Below, one piece after another: positions 1 through 12,108 of a stretch of 64,000 nucleotides of DNA (position 1 is the stretch's first letter; each line of letters opens with the position of its first letter). A program made the position numbers and the translations under genes. The notes beneath the pieces are model-generated. The model did not search any database and was not told where the DNA came from. It saw nothing but the letters and a program-made list of their open reading frames with translations. The stretch is taken from assembly GCA_034670405.1 (NCBI GenBank), contig JAXDDX010000005.1:5891001-5955000 (forward strand), in the 5' to 3' direction. This stretch comes from Hoplostethus atlanticus (Eukaryota > Chordata > Actinopteri > Trachichthyiformes > Trachichthyidae).

Positions 1-2041
1 CCCACACCGCAACAATCTTTTATATCAATAGCCTGGTTGATATATTATTAGCCATTGTTTGAGCACAGTGGACCAACCACCTTGTGGTTGCGAGGAGGTT
101 TCTGATGCAACTGCAAAGCCTCTATAGGAATATGTCCTTATAAAAGGAGATGTTGCTTTTTTCTACCTGTGGCTATAGTTACCATCCTAGTTCTAATTTT
201 TTCCTTTCCTCATCCTCTAATCCCTCCTCCACTCGGCTGGGGGCCAGCAGGCTTATCGACCCGGCTGCCATTGACTTTCCTGCGAGGCGCTGTTACTCCC
301 CTCCCTCCTCTGTTCCACCTCTCAGCATGGCCACCTTTCCTCCGTGTGAAATGATTTAATTATTTGTTTTTCTCTCCTCTTTTTCATTTCTCTCTGTTCA
401 TGTAGGTGTCTGTATCACTTTGTTCTCACTTTGTTTTCCCTCTCTCCCCTTCTGCAGCTGACTCGGTCTTGTTTGTTGGTTAATTGGTGCGGTTACGCCT
501 TCATCTCCAGGGTTCCTTTCGATACCTTAAGCCAGATGGACAGCCCATAGTCCCTTACTATAGTTGGGTGCTAGCAGATGTCTGATCTGTCAGCAAGCCA
601 AATGTCCACTCCTGATCATGTTGAGCTTCTGTTTGACTACTAGCAAAGTAAGACGAGAGGACCGCTTCACAGAGCATTTGTAAACATCCCTCCCCCGAAA
701 GATGCAGCTTTTTTCTTTTCTTTTCAATTTATCGATAGGTTCTATATAATTTAACTTGAAATCGGCCCATCTTGAGACCAAGAAAAAATATTTCAACTGT
801 CAAAACAGTCAATGACTGTTATTCTGTAAAGCCTCCTCTTAACTGCCCTCAGCGCTTCACTTTGCCTCAAATATTACCATGCAAATAGGACCGAGCTCCG
901 TTTCCATCTGACACCAAACGGGAAAAAAAACATTCTTTCAAGCAGGTTTTGATGTTTGAATTGAAGTTCTAAGTAGAGAGAATAGACAACTGAGGTTTTT
1001 GTTTTTTTTCTACTGTGCAGTCACACTCTTAACAAGGCAGGGCTTTTCACAAGTGCGTTTGATATACATGAGTAGACACACATTTCCCATGCAAATGTTT
1101 CACCACTGCCTCTCGCCTCTCGGAAGCTGAGTTGAGGAATCGCAAACTGTTGACCCGTTGCCTCCAGATGCCAGACGAGGCCAGTGCCTGATTGGACTCC
1201 ACGGCGCTTCAACCCGCCTAATTGGCTGGAACTGTAGTATCGCCGAGAGGAGAGAAATGTGCGAGGAACGCTGGAATGGAAGATCAGGGAATGCGCTTAC
1301 CTCATTATTTTCTGATTGATGTGTGCGATTTAAGAATCTCAGAAGCTTGGACGCCAAAGTTACTCTTAATCTGTGTAAATATCAGGGTTCCACTGATGTG
1401 GGTTTGTAAAAGCAGATTTTTTTTTTTTTATGTTAAATTTGACCATTTTCATTCCACAAAATTTCCACCAGTATTCTTGTCAAGGGTGGAAAAGCCTCTT
1501 AAACAGCCTCTTAAACAAAACTCTCCATTGAAGACTCTCAATGAAGGGGTCACTCTCCCCTTCATTGAGGTGTGAGAGCAGATGGGTGGTGTAATGGCAG
1601 CTATCTGTTTGATCGCTGCTCAATAGTCCAAGTGACGAAAATGTTCTGGGTTGATGGGTATTGATGCTGGCATGTCTGTGAGCGAGACGGGATATTTTGA
1701 GGAGCTTTATTGAGCTAATTGTAAATTAGCTTTTGGAGTTCATGTGTCTGTTCTCATTTAGACTGGAATGAAATCTACGAAGTTTGTTCACACCTCAGTG
1801 AGCTGAGCATCGGTGCTGTCATCACTGCCAACACAGTAACGACTTAACCAGAGGGTATAGGCAAAGACAAGTAGTAGGATCAAATATCTATAACCTAAAG
1901 GATAACTAGAGCCTCCTTTTTAATCAGATCTACAAAGATAACTTTTTTTGTCTAGAGCGATATATCATCCTGAATGTTTACTCATCCAAATTGTACTTTT
2001 CCCTTTATTGACCCATGGGTGTTGTCTGGCTTTATTCCCAG
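1..2041 (+). other. 3' part of an upstream cdk14 intron
   Basis: No cdk14 exon is recognisable here. I looked for the exon that normally precedes the one at 2042 (encoding the hinge region and helix D of the kinase) and did not find it, so it must lie before the window. The stretch ends in a pyrimidine-rich acceptor with AG at 2040-2041. It contains one minus-strand family A fragment (1431-1575) and otherwise unremarkable AT-rich sequence. Confidence 0.6.
1431..1575 (-). repeat. Dispersed repeat family A, copy 1 (partial)
   Basis: The minus-strand match covers the family segments that read on the other strand 'gagagttttagtg...', 'gtttcagaggcttttcca' and 'atggtcaaattta'. The end carries a perfect 13-bp inverted repeat (1537-1549 with 1557-1569, 7-nt loop). 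Family A is defined by mutual similarity of copies within this window; its transposon class is unknown. Confidence 0.6.
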
Positions 2042-2165
2042 CTGTTCCTGTTCCAGTTACTGAGAGGACTGTCCTACATCCACCAGAGGTACATCCTTCA
2101 CCGCGACCTCAAACCCCAAAACCTGCTCATCAGTGACACCGGAGAGCTCAAGCTCGCTGACTTTG
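2042..2165 (+). CDS. cdk14: cdk14 exon: catalytic loop of cyclin-dependent kinase 14
   Basis: First cdk14 exon in the window: 41 codons plus the first base of the DFG glycine. It encodes [20 protein letters not shown] followed by [21 protein letters not shown]. This gives the kinase catalytic loop HRDLKPQN with catalytic Asp and Lys, then the start of the Mg-binding DFG motif, whose Gly is split by the intron (g|gc). The acceptor is a pyrimidine tract plus cag and the donor is g|gtgagc. CDK14 is a PFTAIRE-type CDK. In known vertebrates it is activated by cyclin Y at the plasma membrane and phosphorylates LRP6, which primes Wnt signalling in G2/M. The sequence matches CDK14 much better than the paralogue CDK15, as shown by the [10 protein letters not shown] context and by the later exons. 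The exon carries no start codon; the N-terminal half of the protein is encoded upstream of the window. Confidence 0.96.
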
Positions 2166-2176
2166 GTGAGCGCCGC

Positions 2177-2335
2177 CTACCTCTGATTTGATGGATATGA
2201 TGCAATTTGATTGATTACACATTTATTGTAGAATTGATCGATACTACATTGTTTGTCTATGGGAAGCCCTTAACCTGACTTGATTCTAATGAGACATTTA
2301 GATTATATCAAAATTATCCCATATTGGTCAAACAC
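2177..2335 (+). repeat. Family A, copy 2 (5' part), just inside the donor site
   Basis: It carries the family 5' block (tgatggatatgatgca, ttgattgattacac, gtagaattgatc, then tgtctatgggaagccc). The same block recurs at 47660-47770 and 61600-61700. It begins about 11 bases after the donor GT of the exon that ends at 2165. Confidence 0.65.
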
Positions 2336-3250
2336 TCTATGTGTGTGTATGTTTGTCTCTGTATCTGTTTGTGCATGTGTGTATGTCGCCTCTCTGTGTC
2401 TGTGACTGTGTGTGTGTGTGCACAACCATATGGCGTGGATCCATGCATGGTGCCCAGCTCAGTAAATACTGCCCACATGGCCTGACTGTCATCCCAGAGG
2501 GGGGGTAGTTGGGGGGGGGGGCAGACAAAGAGGAAACTAAACAACCCGCCTTCTGTAAACCCCTCCATCCCTCCATCTCACCACCCCTCCATCTCCTCCA
2601 TCTTCTCCATCCCTTGGCCCACACAGATAGGGGGGCAGCTTCATCAATAATGCAAACCCTGTATTACTGGAGAAACATTACTGCAAGGCAAATGAGACAG
2701 GGGAAATAATGGACAAAATACCAAATGAGGAAGGATGAAAATCCCTGGGTTATTATGCCGTTGTTGGCACTACACTCATCATCTGGCATACACACACACA
2801 CACACACATGCTCACGCACACTAAATATCAGCCATTGCCTGAAGGAACCCGTTTGGATGCTGAACAAGGAAGGTGAAGGTTGTGTGTACGTGTGTGCGTG
2901 TGTGCGTGTGTGCGTGTGCGCGCGTTGGCTGGGGCTCCCCCTGGTCACGGCCTTGGCAGCAGGAATACTAAAGGCTGACAGCTGAGGACCATGAGGCTGC
3001 TTTGGGTAAACAAGAGAGAGACCCAGGCAGGGCAACGAGGGAGAGGGGATGAAGAGGGCCAGATAGAGAAAGGGTTACTTTTAGAAGAGACAGGGTGAGG
3101 ATGGATGGAAATAAATGTGATTGTGATGGAGGAAGGGGAGGAAAGAAAGGGATAGAGAAGGGTTCAAGGTGAGCTGACAAATTAAACAGTATTAAGGATG
3201 AGTCCAATGGCGGCGAGTGGATTAGATTAGATGAAACTTTAATTTGGTAA
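2336..3250. other. Microsatellite-rich intron stretch
   Basis: TG-rich tracts lie at 2339-2422 and 2880-2924, with a CA tract at 2790-2808. Two G runs (G7 at 2499-2505, G11 at 2511-2521) sit side by side. The rest, including a purine-rich stretch around 3000-3200, shows nothing recognisable. Confidence 0.7.
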
Positions 3251-3254
3251 ACCT

Positions 3255-3485
3255 TGAAATCCTGTTTTGTTTTTTTGTCTATATTTAAAAAAAACTTTGG
3301 TGCTCATTCCTGTGGTGTTTCTGCAATGCACTTCCCAGTGTGTCCAGCACTATTACGTCTTTCTCCGTTCGTTTTCTTGTTGATGGAGTTTGAGTTTCTG
3401 TCTTTTCTTTGTCTGTTCAGACATGGTGGCTATCGTGCTAACTACCCAGTTCTTCTGTTTATTCCAAACAAACAGAAAATGTAAA
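3255..3485 (+). repeat. Dispersed repeat family E, copy 1
   Basis: It shares long, near-identical segments with 54440-54665: 'ctttggtgctc', 'ctgtggtgtttctgca', 'tgcacttcccag', 'tgtgtccagcac', 'tttgtctgttcag' and 'tctgtttattccaaaca', in the same order and orientation. Short open frames here (to 76 codons) are judged not to be genes. Confidence 0.65.
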
Positions 3486-6400
3486 ATCTTTCATAAACAT
3501 TACTTAGATTATTACTTTAATGGTCCCTGTGTCGTTGCGCAAGACACATCAAATAAGAATAGAGGAAATGGGGTTTTATATAAATATTCAACATACAATT
3601 CCTACAGACATATTCAATAGAAACGTATGAGTGAAAATGTGCAAAAACATCTGGATTCCAGATTTAACAGGATGTGCAAAAAGACAATGTGAGATTTGTG
3701 CATTATGAAAAGCTGGACAATTATTAAAAATGAAAAAAATATATATAGGTTTACATATATACCGAAGTGACTTGGCATGTAGATGTATTGAGAGAACTAT
3801 ACACTTTATTCACTTCATAGATGTAGATCATATGCACATTTGGGCAGATTAGCAGATTGATGGGGTTGGACAGTAGTTAGCAGAGTAAGCCGGAGAAGGG
3901 AGGGCTGATCCCTTGTCAGCCGTAGTGGCCAGAGCTCCATGTCCCTGCTGGTGGTTTTGGAGTCGATCCAGATGCAGCCACTGCAGGTTCATACTCTTTT
4001 TAATGAGACAAACAATGACCAAACAAACGAGGGTTATGAGGTGCCTACATGGTTCATATCAAGCACAGAAGTAATTGAAGCCAACTAAGCAGTGTGTTGG
4101 GGGTGATTTGTATTGAGTGTTTGGAGCTGTGTTGCCCATAATCACCTCGTGTCTCGCTCTCTGAACACACACACACACACATATATACACACACAAAAAG
4201 CAAGCGCAGTCTGCTGCACTTCTTTTATGGTTTATTCAGAAATAAAAATGATTTTGGATGTTAAATACACGAACGCTTCCAGGTCGTAGCGGCGAGATGT
4301 CGTCCCGTTCTTCTTCTTTTGATATGATATGAGCACGGGATGTGACTGCTCAAAAAAGACTGGATACAGTGCTCACATGTCACGAGCACACCATGGGACA
4401 CACACCGTTTCGGCAAGAAAAGCCTTCATCGGTGCATTAGAAGTGAACGTGGAATAAACTTGAACCCCCTTAAAGAAGTGAGGACCGGTCATAATGTCCT
4501 CACTCTGAAGGTTCAGAACTCATTCTGGCTCTCACAACGATAGAAGTACACACACAAGAACGCACACACATGTAGGCGCGCACACACACACACTCCCACA
4601 GGGTAGGCAACAACACATTGGGCACATTGTTGTCACTCAGTCACACACAAAATTACTTCAGCCTTGAGACAATTTTCCGACAACAAGCCCCTAATTATAG
4701 CAGTGTATGAAACAGCGAATGCCCATTGCTCATACCTTGCACACTTCAGAGCCTTATGAGAGCACTGATGTGTCCCCGGTCGAGTCTGCTGACAGGCTAC
4801 TTGTGTTTGCGGTGAAAGACTGAAGCAAAGCCGTGCGTTGCCAGTCTGCATCAGTGACCAGAAACCCCGTCTGCGATTCTCACACACAATCTAACCATCC
4901 TGGCAAAGCGAAGGTGGAGACATTTCTCTGATCCTCACTTCTTCAAGGGGCTAGTTTGGGATCAAGGTTAAGCTTAGGCATGTAGTGGAGAGATGAATGT
5001 AGTCAATGGAAGGTCCTCATAAGGATAGATGTCTCTCAAGTGGCATGCAGGAGTCAGTCAGCTGTGAATGTCTCACTCAGGGTACTAAGTGAGTTGTTTC
5101 TAATCTAGTGCCAGTGAATGGGCTGTGGGCCAACACTCCAGCTCTGCTAATTGTGGCTCATTGTATATCAGCGAAGAGACAGCGGCGGGGTCTCCTCTAG
5201 TTCCCCCCGATTGTCTTTGTTCGCAGCATTGCTGCCAAATTAGCCTCTTGGCCTCGCTAGATCCTGCCCTCTTCAATCACACTTTACTTGAGACTGATTT
5301 GATGAAGGTCCTCATTTCGATCGACACACTTTAGCCAATAATGTGCAGTACAGCACGCTGATCCTCATTTTGACAAGCAGCTGGTGGCCTTAACTCGACA
5401 TTTTGTCGAGTTGTTAAAGTGTAGCTTAACATTATAGGCTAAAGGTACCAGTAAAGAGAAGCTACACAAGTGAAGATAGCAAAGTTATTTGATTTGATCT
5501 GCATTAATATTGTAGAGAAAGCCAACTGAGTTAATGTTAGCTAGCTAGTTAACTAATGGAGACACAGCACAATTTCAAGAGTATATTTTCCATACATGTG
5601 CTTACAGATTATATTTGGGTAAAATGAAATGAAGAAAATTAGGTCTCCATAAACAAACAATTCTCAACAACTAGATTTCTCTATTTTTAATTTTTATGCA
5701 AGTCAGATTGTCCGAGAGGCACCTGACTACAGACCTCCGCTCTCAGGACTCTTCTTTCTTGGTTATTTTCGACTCCCAGTACCGGAAAAGGAATACCTGT
5801 TTCACCTGGAAACAGTCACAGCTGAGGACATTTTGAGAATGCCAACTTGAAACACGGTAGGTGATGTTATTTTGCAATTTCCCAAAAAAAATAAAGTTGG
5901 GTTTGATTATGTAGTAGCAGTACTCAAGAGTGCCAGACCCTTTTCTTAGTAGTAAGGCTAGCTGACGTTAGTTAGCTTCATCGTAGACTAAGTTAGCTAG
6001 CTCCTGATACTGTTTTCCATGATTCAGAAGAGTGAGTGTCTTTTGTATGACTGTTATTTTATGTTTCTTTTATGGGTTTTTTATGGGGGGGTTTTTTTAG
6101 GGGGAAAGTTTTTGGATAGTGTTAACGTATGTAATGTAGGTAATATTGGAAATATAATATCAAAGTTATGCAGAGTTAACTGGTTTATTAAAGAGATAAC
6201 AGGAGTTCACCTTTATATGCCCATCTTGAGTTATCATGCACTGTGTTATTTCTATATACAGTATGTAATACACACTTACAAAAGGTAACTTTTATGTAGT
6301 GGACAATGTGTGTCTCCTGCAAGGTTTGATTGGGATGGCAAGTAATAAAGGCTGTCTCAAGTTGCTGAAAATTTCTTTCTAAATGTGGACTTTATCTGAA

Positions 6401-7540
6401 AATTTCTTTCATTTTAATCATCTTCATATACCGTCTCTTTTTTTACTCTTCATAGGAAGCCAAGGTCCTGGCTCACTGTAGACTGGCGAGTGAGTGGGTG
6501 CAGAAAAATCAACAACTCTTGCATTAGCCAATCAAGTTGCCAACAATCCTGAGCATGGAGGCGGATGAGATGGCCTCTGCTAAGACTATTTGCGTCTGGC
6601 CCTCTGAGATGTTGAAAATACTTGAGGATGAACAGGAATAAGTTCTTGAACCATTTAAATTACATGTTCAAACGTTCAAGATATGTTGATTGTTTTTTTG
6701 TGAGGAGGTCACGGACAGCGCCTACTGCGAAGTTGCGGTGGGGGACCGTGACCTTGTGGTGAAGGAGGTGCACCAAGAGAATCTGTTCCTTGAAATGGGT
6801 CTGGGCTTTACTGGGGTTAAATAAAATGTAAATAGTTATTTATTGTTGTGCTTCTATTTAAAGTTATTGGAAACTTTTAACCTATGGGTTCTTCAACATT
6901 TCACTTTTAAGTTTTTATATGCTATCTAAGCCTTCTGCAAAACTATGAACATAATCTTTGTTATATATGGCCGCAGTGTGAAATTGACTGCATAAAACCC
7001 ATTAAAGCCCACCAGTCACATCAGTGACTAACCAAAGCAAGAGCAAGTGCCTGCATATCTCATCTGTAGTTTTATTGATGCATTCATGGGGGTTACAGTA
7101 TATCTTTATCAGTTTGGCAATTGGGAATCCTTTCATGCAATTCTGTATACACTGTCCAGCCAAACAGAAGAAGATTAGTGATTATTTGGTTTCTTTGGTC
7201 TGCTGTATAGTCTGGATAATGTATATCTTTTCTATACAGTCAAAGCAAAACTGTGATTAGTGAATTGCCCTCTTAAATTGCCTTGGCAATTTGGCAACAG
7301 CAGGGACACACAAGCAGGTGTTACAAGCAGGCATGATTTTATTTTGGCCAATAAATTACCATCAACCAAATAGAAACATCAATGAAGCCCAGGAGTTTAG
7401 CAACCATCTGCAAATTAATTATTTACATGTCTTTACAGTAAAACATATCACAGCTTGAATCTGTGCAAGTGACAACAACACACCAATTCTGTCATCAAGG
7501 CCGCCTAATCATCCCTGATATCAATCCTTGTCTCCCCGAA
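3486..7540. other. Intron, no gene recognised
   Basis: AT-rich intron. It holds CA-rich patches at 4162-4195 and 4549-4594, and a 9-bp hairpin (5392-5400 with 5404-5412, TTT loop). A sequence at 4395-4440 reads on the minus strand as gatgaaggc...gccgaaacg, a motif common in animal repeats. Parts of 6280-6830 may be old transposon debris, but I cannot assign them. Confidence 0.5.
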
Positions 7541-7597
7541 GTAGAAAAGCGCTATACAAATATAAGATTCATTCATTCATTCATTCATTCATTCATA
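7541..7597 (+). repeat. 3' tail resembling an L2-type LINE or V-SINE
   Basis: The sequence agaaaagcgctatacaaata followed by (ATTC)n at 7567-7596 is the characteristic 3' end of L2-clade LINEs and SINEs that share that tail in fish. Only the tail is recognised; the body upstream is not, so this is a 5'-truncated insertion at best. Confidence 0.55.
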
Positions 7598-8502
7598 GAT
7601 TTACAACAAATTTAAACACATTATTGTAAAAAGAGCCATTGCTGAGGATGTAACATTAACCTAGTATGCCTTGCTAAGTGTATATTAGTAGTAATGTTAG
7701 TCATTAAGCTGCAGTAGTGACCTAACGCTAACCTAACTTGCTGTCGTCTGACATGAAAATCCATAAAATCTAACTTTCACTTTTATTCAGTAACCAACAA
7801 ATTGAAGTTAAAAAGCAAAAGTCCTCTCATTTCTGATAATGTATTAAAAACTCGTAACATCCACATTTGTGCCTTGTGTTTTCACCTTTCCGCCATGCTC
7901 TCAAAACTGAACCTTTTTGGGGCCGTGCAGTCACTGGGTAAGCGTGCGTGCCGATGTGTACGTCGTGCCGGAGTAAGTACTTATATGTTTGCCGGGGACT
8001 TTCTCAGAGAGTTTGTGTTACTGTGCTGTGAAGTAACAGCTGCTGGGATAATGATGTGTGAGGAGTGAAGCAATGTGACAATGGAGCTGGAGGAATGTCG
8101 GAGGCATCTGGTCCAGGCTGTGGCTGCTCCCCGGTGTGCCGTTACACCCACCGCCTCAGCGCCAGCACCGGGACGACTGGGTGGATGTGCTTGCGTGTGT
8201 GTGTGTCTGTGTGTGTCGGTGGATTGCGATGTGGGTGTTTGGAGATTTGCAGATGGTCTTTTGAAGTCCATGGGATGAATCAAGGCTATTGACGTGTGTG
8301 TGTGCGTTGTGTGTGTCGGCTCACTCCTGAGACCTGACTGAAATAGAATGTGGGGTTTAACACACCAGCATTCGAGACAGAAATGTATGTTTGTTCTTGT
8401 GCACAGAGCAGGTAATGGCCTGACTGGGATTGTGTTCTATAATGCGGATCTCATTACAGTTCACTTTGTGTTGGGAAATGAGCTGGGACGACGGCAGGTG
8501 GT

Positions 8503-8503
<1 letters not shown>
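7598..8503. other. Intron with TG-rich tract, no gene
   Basis: A TG-rich stretch lies at 8187-8222. Small open frames on both strands across 7980-8290 are low complexity or unrecognised. Nothing else stands out. Confidence 0.5.

Positions 8504-8542
<39 letters not shown>
8504..8542. repeat. (CA)n microsatellite
   Basis: About 19 uninterrupted CA dinucleotides. An AT-rich tract follows at 8590-8690. Confidence 0.95.
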
Positions 8543-8545
<3 letters not shown>

Positions 8546-8705
8546 CACACAGGCATAAAGGAAATAGTGGATTTAAAAGAAGTAAGGCAAAAAAATAGTT
8601 TATATATTTTTTTATTTTATCTCTATATTTTATTTATATACTGTACTGTATACTATACATATATATTTTATATATACATACGTATATATGTAGGGTAGCC
8701 TGTGA

Positions 8706-8830
8706 AAGCGACAGGCTGGCCTAGTGGTTAAAAAGACTACCCTGTAACCAGAAAGTCTCAATCTCATGTGTCCTGTCAAAGTGTTCTTGAGCAATATGTA
8801 CCTGCTCACTCACTCTAAGACACTCTGGAT
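8706..8830 (+). mobile_element. tRNA-derived SINE-like fragment
   Basis: tggcctagtgg matches the pol III A box. The B box region (agtctcaatctc) is degenerate. The downstream body 'cctgtcaaagtgttcttgagcaa' is typical of fish SINE-like repeats, and a related body is seen at 35775-35905. It is decayed and not a tRNA gene. Confidence 0.55.
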
Positions 8831-9160
8831 ATATGTTCAGTTGTGAGGTTTCTTTTATGACTTAGATGAAGATCAGACCATATTTTAGTAGCCATTTATA
8901 CATGAATGAATTCAAAGGGTTCACAAACATATCAAATGTCTCTGCAAGTACAATAAAATATGTTTACCTCAACAAGAGAGAGCACCGGGGCTTTATAAGG
9001 GACAGCCTATTACTTACAGTAGCTACCCGGTCTGAAAGTATGCCTGAAAGTAATAGAATTTACTGCTATTCTGGAAAGAATTGTGCTGCTAAAATTTATA
9101 CAATTGCCTTTTTAGCCCTATAGCCTAAAATATTACTTGTATAGGCAACTGTCAGATACA

Positions 9161-9528
9161 ACTACCACTACTGTTACTGCTACTACAACTTCTACTATTA
9201 CTCCTACTACAACTGCTACTACTGCTATTACTGCTATTGCTGCTACTACTACAACTACTACTGCTATTACTGCTACTGCTACTACTACTACTACTACTGC
9301 TATTACTGCTACTACTACTACTGCTATTACTGCTACTACTACTGCTACTACTACTACTACTACTACTATTAATACTGCTACTACTACTACTGCTATTACT
9401 GCTACTACTACTACTGCTATTACTGCTACTACTACTGCTACTACTACAACTACTACTACTATTAATACTGCTACTACTACTACTGCTATTACTGCTACTA
9501 CTACTGCTACTACTACTACTACTACTAT
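9161..9528. repeat. Imperfect (ACT)n trinucleotide array, about 370 bp
   Basis: The array consists of interspersed act, gct, att and aat triplets on the + strand. All frames without stops stay open, giving spurious poly-Thr, poly-Leu, poly-Val and poly-Ser reading frames up to 147 codons. A larger pattern (ctgctattactgctactact) recurs several times. Confidence 0.95.
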
Positions 9529-10534
9529 AATCATAATGATAATTACAAGTCTGTCTAAAATAGTCACACAAAACAATTAACTACTTTATCAAAAATGTGC
9601 TTCATTATTGATATAGTGCTGATATAGTATTGATAACATACTGGTCATTAGTCTTGAAAACAAATCATTAACGTATCAAAATGGAATGAAGCAAAAACTA
9701 TCAAAGCTACAAAAGTGAGTAAAAAAAAAAGGCTCTGTCACGTTGTGACTAACAAACAGATTAACGATATATAACAGTGCAAGATGATCCAGAGGTGGAT
9801 TTTTCCGTTAAGTTCCAATGGGAGTCTGGCCAGATATTGTTGGACAGGCCAGCGCTCCTCTCCTCCCCTGCTGTCGTGAGTTAGATGAAGGCATCAGCAT
9901 GTGCTTATTAGTGTGTCTGCATGTGTGCTTAATATTACGCTTCCTCTGTAATCAACGTCAAGTTCAAAGACAGAGACGTGGGCATCCTTTTGTTTTTTTT
10001 GCATTACTAAGACGTGTGCGCACACTCACAGAACCTCATTGACACGATAACCCAGCCTTCACTGTTATCGTGATGCGTATAAAATGTGGGAACATGCAGT
10101 GTTATATCCACAAATAAAGAAAATATCACATAATAAATGATCTGCCCTGCAAATAAAATGGAATGGAAATTATTTCCAAATAGTAGCACGCTTTAACGTC
10201 TTTTTCTTTTTTCTCTAGTGCTCAATATCTGGGGGTTGGAAGGTTTTATGAAATCTTTCATGATTGAGAATTAATCATCATATATTGAGCCCGGCACACT
10301 ATTTAATTTTCCCCTTTTAGTGTGCCTGCTACATCCCTGTGACTGTAACAAATGATGCATTTGCGTCCTATCTGCTTTAATTTCTCTGTGTTGTTGAACC
10401 ATGATGAATGGTACTGGGTATCGTGAATCACAATTTGTTTGTGAGGCTGTGTTTTTGCTCTGTGTGGATTTATTTTGAACAATATTTCATGTAGCTGCTG
10501 GGTAGCGTAGATGCTGCAATCTGCTGAATGCTAG
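9529..10534. other. Intron, no feature recognised
   Basis: AT-rich unique-looking sequence. It holds a small hairpin (CACGATAAC at 10043-10051 with GTTATCGTG at 10064-10072) and nothing else I can support. Confidence 0.5.
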
Positions 10535-10568
10535 AGAGGAGGAGGAGGAGGAGGACGAGGAGGAGGAA
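10535..10568. repeat. (GGA)n microsatellite
   Basis: Short aggagg trinucleotide run with one gac interruption. Confidence 0.85.
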
Positions 10569-10880
10569 GCTACAAACCGGCTTTAAAATACAAATGAACT
10601 TCAAAAGAACACCAGGTTGTTTTTCCCTGGGGATAGAAACTATTTCAGTCTCTCTTTCTTTTCCTGTTTCTTCTTCCTGTTCTCATCCCCCTCTTCTATC
10701 CTGTATGCTGTGGCCCCTGGTGTTGCTGTGGTGTGTGTGAGGGCGAGAGATAGTGATGTATAATTCACTGCTGACCTTCATCCCAGCAGCTACCAGGATA
10801 GGATGGCAGGTCACTGGTTGGTTTGAGCCAAGAGCCAAAAGCCAGAGCGGCTGAAGATGGTTGAAGGTCTTTGTGTGTCT

Positions 10881-10886
<6 letters not shown>

Positions 10887-10926
<40 letters not shown>
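10887..10926. repeat. (TG)n microsatellite
   Basis: About 20 TG units, preceded by a TG-rich flank from 10870. Confidence 0.95.
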
Positions 10927-10928
<2 letters not shown>

Positions 10929-12108
10929 AAAAAGCCATAGGTCAGGGCTTTGAAATGGGGCCCTCCTCTGTAGTTAGACTCGTGGGGTTTTGAGGTAGAA
11001 GGTCAGGGTCCGCTGTCTTCGACACCACCACCATGTTGTTGAAAGGTGTAATCCTAGACAGTGCTTCATTGTGACAATTCCTACAGAATAGTGTACAGGG
11101 TAGGGCAACATGACGGGATGCACAGGGAAACCATCAAAACTGCTTGTTAAAAGTGGGATTTTAACCCATGCCTCATTTTGTAGCCAAGGAACAGCAGAAC
11201 GGCCAAAAAGTCAGAATTGGTACAATCATCAGGGCTGATGAATTTTATACTCAAATACTCAAAGCTGATTGGTTCCTGTTACCTACCTGAGCAACCACAC
11301 CTAAAAAGCAGACTTTTCACGGACTGGAATCGAATGGAGATAACAGATAATACTCACCAACCTCCCTCCTCCCTCGTTTTTTTTGCTCTGCTCTACCACT
11401 CTCCATATTATAACCAGGCCAGCCTTCTATTACTGCAGTCCCTTTTTATGATGATTAGATCTTCTCTTTGCTCATGCCCTGTGTTAACCCCAAACCCCCC
11501 TTCTCCACACCCCCTTCAGACACACACACACACACAACCCCCGCTGTGGAAATGATAACCTCTCAGTGTGAGCGGGGTTGATGGTGTCTATTCTGTGTCA
11601 GATCAGTGTATGGAAATTACAGTGTTGAGCCTCGATGAATGTTGGCTGAAAACTCCTTTCTCGTGTGGGTGTTCCAACACAAGGAAATGTTAAATACCCC
11701 CCTCGTCCCATTTATCCTCCCTCTGCCCCTCTTCCTCCAATACCCAGGGGACAGGCAGCCGGGCAGGAAGTGCCTTTTAAAGCTAAATGCTTTAATTAAG
11801 CCCTCCTACCACTTGGGAGGAGACAAAGAGCTAATGCCACCAGCCTCATTAAAAAAAGCTGCCTCTGCACTCTGCTCCCACCATGCAGTCTATCATTAGC
11901 TGCCTTGTTAGAGCTGTCACTGGCTACTCAAGTAACCTGGGTTTTGGGAATTCCTGGAATATCATGGAATTATCAGACGTGTATTCCAGACAGGGAAAGT
12001 CACGTTTCATAAATTCTGTGGGGACGTCAGGGAATATCAGTGACCTTTTGGGATTTCAGTCAGCAACCATTTGGACTTGATATATTATTTCTATGAAATT
12101 TCACTTTA
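10927..12108. other. Intron, no gene
   Basis: No exon or known element recognised. Small open frames at 11217-11555 and 11639-11899 have no recognisable protein similarity and are considered chance. Confidence 0.5.

Noticed and set aside
440-520. An exon after the acceptor-like ccccttctgcag near 445-457
   Set aside because: The following codons do not match any CDK14 segment and soon meet a stop.
9133-9580. Poly-Val, poly-Thr, poly-Ser and poly-Leu proteins
   Set aside because: All are translations of one trinucleotide array in different frames.
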